Source of the DNA: Pseudomonadota bacterium
GTDB lineage: Bacteria; Pseudomonadota; Gammaproteobacteria; Burkholderiales; Gallionellaceae
Assembly: GCA_021783525.1 (NCBI GenBank)
Contig: JAJXTT010000099.1
Coordinates: forward strand, 1-6,823
Direction: 5' to 3'
DNA: 6,823 nucleotides
Shown: positions 5,082 through 6,823 of the stretch, piece after piece
Numbering within the stretch: position 1 is the stretch's first letter
Layout: each line of letters starts with the position of its first letter
Translations under genes and position numbers: made by a program
Notes under the pieces: generated by a model
Databases searched by the model: none
What the model was told of the DNA's origin: nothing
The model's input: the letters and a program-made list of their open reading frames with translations, nothing else

Positions 5082-6823
5082 ATGCTTCGTTTCCTGTCAG
5101 CACTCTTCTTCCTCGCCGTCCTTTCGCCCGCACACGCAGCAATCGGCCCGGCGCCAGGCCCGGACCCCGAACGCAACTGGCAAAGCGCAGACACCACCCA
5201 TTTCCGCATCAATTACGCCATTTCCCGGCGCGCGCAGGCAGAGCGCGTGGCAGACATCGCCGAGCGCGTCTATTCCCGCATGAGCCGGGGGCTGCAATGG
5301 GAACCGGGCAGCAGAATAGAGATCATCCTGCTCGATGAGTTCGACATCCCGAACGGTTACTCCACCCCGCTGCCATTCAACGAAAGCGCGATCTTCCTCA
5401 CCCCGCCCAACGACGGCGAACTGCTGGACAACAGCGTCTGGCTCGAGATGCTCCTGACTCACGAACTGACGCATACTTTCCATCTGGACAAGGTACGCGG
5501 CGCCCCGAACGTGTTGCGCCACATCTTCGGACGCAATCCGCTGCTCTTCCCCAACCTGTGGCAACCGGACTGGGCCATCGAAGGCATCGCGACCTACAAC
5601 GAGAGCACGCCAGAACTCGGCAAAGGACGACTGAGGGGGCCGATATTCGAAGCATGGATGCGCATCGAGCACGAACAGGGCTTCAAATCGCTGGCAGAGA
5701 TCAACTCGGACGGGCGCGCCCTGCCCACGTCCAAGCAATACCTGTACGGAGTGTATTTCTACGATTTCCTGGCGCGCAAATACGGACCGGATGCGGTCTA
5801 CAACTACATCAACAACTTCAGCAACAACATCGTCCCGCGTGTGTACACCAACCCGGTCGAGGTGACGGGCAAGCACATGGATGAGTTATGGGACGAATTC
5901 ATCGCCGACCTTGCGGATCAGATGAGCCGGCGCGAAGTACCGCTTAAAGCCGCGCCGCGCGCCGACGGCAATGTGATATTGCCGGCGAAATTCGAGATCT
6001 CCTCGCTGGCGCCTGCAGCCGACGGCGTGCTGGCAGCAGTCGATGACGGGAGGCTGCAACCATCACTGGTGCACATCGATATCCAGGGCAAGGTGAGCGA
6101 GCTCGCCAAGCTGAATCCCGGCGCCTACATCGATACGCGCGCCGACGGCACGGCTCTGATCGCGCAACCCGAAATCTGCCGCAACTTCAACTACTACTAC
6201 GACCTCTACACCTGGAGCCCAACGGGCGGTTTACAAAGGCAGACCACCTGCGGACGCTACCGCCGCGCGGTGTGGCTGGGCGACCGGATAGCCGCATTGC
6301 GCATGGACGGCGGCGTTTCCACCCTGGGCATTCTGGAACGACACGGGAACGACTGGAGCGAATCGCGCACGCTCTACCGGACGCCGGACCAGGTGGAAGC
6401 CATCGATCTTGCCGCCAGCCCAGACGGCAAGCGCATCGCGCTGGGCATCAAGCAGGCGGGCTCATGGCAAGTGCTGGAATTCGACAGCGCGGGTGGTGGA
6501 CCGCGGGTGCTGTTCAACTACAACGCACCGTTGCATGGATTGCGCTATGCGCGCGACGGCGGTGCGCTGGAATTCATCGCAGTGAAGGACGGCGTCTACG
6601 ATCTCTGGCGGTACACCTCCGACACGTTACTGGCAGAGCCAGCCGATTGCGGGAGGAGGTGTGATGCGGTCGCTCCCGCACCAGACAGCTCCGCCGCACC
6701 GCGTCGCGACCGCACCTCCGACACGTTACTGGCAGAGCCAGCCGATTGCGGGAGGAGGTGTGATGCGGTCGCTCCCGCACCAGACAGCTCCGCCGCACCG
6801 CGTCGCGACCGCACGCCCGGCAA
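5082..6823 (+). CDS. Secreted HExxH metallopeptidase with beta-propeller-like C-terminal region (3' end outside window)
   Basis: The frame is open from ATG 5082 to the window edge, 580 codons so far. A signal peptide is clear: MLRFLSALFFLAVLSPAHA, with likely cleavage before Ala20, so the product is periplasmic or exported. The peptidase domain has HELTH at residues 127-131 and a possible third zinc ligand, Glu167 in WAIEGIATYNE, 36 residues later, the pattern of gluzincin-like Peptidase_MA proteins. From about residue 300 the sequence resembles WD40-like/TolB propeller blades, including SPDGKRIAL from residue 446. This pairing may mean binding or cleavage of an envelope protein; the substrate is unknown. 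Ribosome binding is modest (GGGGTGA, 8 bases upstream). Only 20 bases separate it from the rne terminator. From residue 512 the propeller-like sequence gives way to two identical 33-residue repeats encoded by 99-bp DNA copies, then Thr-Pro-Gly in the same frame. Domain assignment is from motifs, not a search. Confidence 0.85.
   Translation, partial: MLRFLSALFFLAVLSPAHAAIGPAPGPDPERNWQSADTTHFRINYAISRRAQAERVADIAERVYSRMSRGLQWEPGSRIEIILLDEFDIPNGYSTPLPFNESAIFLTPPNDGELLDNSVWLEMLLTHELTHTFHLDKVRGAPNVLRHIFGRNPLLFPNLWQPDWAIEGIATYNESTPELGKGRLRGPIFEAWMRIEHEQGFKSLAEINSDGRALPTSKQYLYGVYFYDFLARKYGPDAVYNYINNFSNNIVPRVYTNPVEVTGKHMDELWDEFIADLADQMSRREVPLKAAPRADGNVILPAKFEISSLAPAADGVLAAVDDGRLQPSLVHIDIQGKVSELAKLNPGAYIDTRADGTALIAQPEICRNFNYYYDLYTWSPTGGLQRQTTCGRYRRAVWLGDRIAALRMDGGVSTLGILERHGNDWSESRTLYRTPDQVEAIDLAASPDGKRIALGIKQAGSWQVLEFDSAGGGPRVLFNYNAPLHGLRYARDGGALEFIAVKDGVYDLWRYTSDTLLAEPADCGRRCDAVAPAPDSSAAPRRDRTSDTLLAEPADCGRRCDAVAPAPDSSAAPRRDRTPG
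6614..6811 (+). repeat. Two perfect tandem copies of a 99-bp palindrome-rich unit, inside the metallopeptidase gene
   Basis: Bases 6614-6712 and 6713-6811 are identical. A third copy starts with CAC at 6812 and then diverges. The unit length is a multiple of three, so each copy adds 33 codons to the host frame without a stop. The unit contains nested inverted repeats: CACCTCC with GGAGGTG, CTGGC with GCCAG, GCGGGAG with CTCCCGC, and TGCGGTCGC with GCGACCGCA. Its encoded peptide is rich in Ala, Pro, Arg and Asp and is unlike the propeller before it. It could be an inserted palindromic element that later duplicated, a local minisatellite, or, because it is close to the sequence end, an assembly duplication. 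Confidence 0.9.

Noticed and set aside
5097..5876. Minus-strand open frame opposite the metallopeptidase
   Set aside because: The plus frame has a signal peptide, HELTH and propeller motifs, while this one shows nothing recognisable.
6614..6811. CRISPR array
   Set aside because: The copies are directly adjacent, 99 bp long and identical throughout, with no unique spacers.
6596..6823. Minus-strand repetitive open frames across the 99-bp repeats
   Set aside because: Any repeat whose length is a multiple of three and lacks stops in a frame stays open indefinitely, so length is not evidence of coding here.

Overview
The window looks like a core-chromosome segment of a GC-rich betaproteobacterium. 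Protein style and gene order suggest the Nitrosomonadales/Gallionellaceae side, but this is inference from family resemblance and no search was run. The key anchor is a divergent rluC/rne pair, an arrangement also known in Escherichia coli.

Layout, left to right: (1) bases 1-723, +, the 3' two-thirds of rlmM, a 23S rRNA ribose methyltransferase, cut by the window edge. (2) bases 731-1057, -, a small basic protein of unknown function with a strong ribosome binding site, convergent with rlmM and downstream of rluC. (3) bases 1122-2060, -, rluC, a 23S rRNA pseudouridine synthase. (4) bases 2061-2421, an AT-richer divergent intergenic region that probably holds the promoters and a structured rne 5' leader. 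(5) bases 2422-5013, +, rne, encoding RNase E with an intact catalytic half and a disordered scaffold half carrying a probable membrane-targeting helix and arginine-rich repeats. (6) bases 5032-5061, a strong intrinsic terminator. (7) bases 5082-6823, +, the start of a secreted HExxH metallopeptidase with a beta-propeller-like C-terminal half; it is open to the right edge.

The first five units fit a theme of ribosomal RNA modification (RlmM, RluC) and RNA processing or decay (RNase E). The metallopeptidase is functionally separate and belongs to the cell envelope or periplasm.

The most unusual structure is at the right end. Two perfect copies of a 99-bp palindrome-rich unit lie in frame inside the propeller part of the metallopeptidase gene. 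Sequence before and just after the pair can be joined without changing frame, so it looks like a small palindromic element inserted into a coding region, comparable in principle to the Rickettsia palindromic elements. Second in interest are the hairpins of the rne leader, one of which pairs with part of the rne ribosome binding site.
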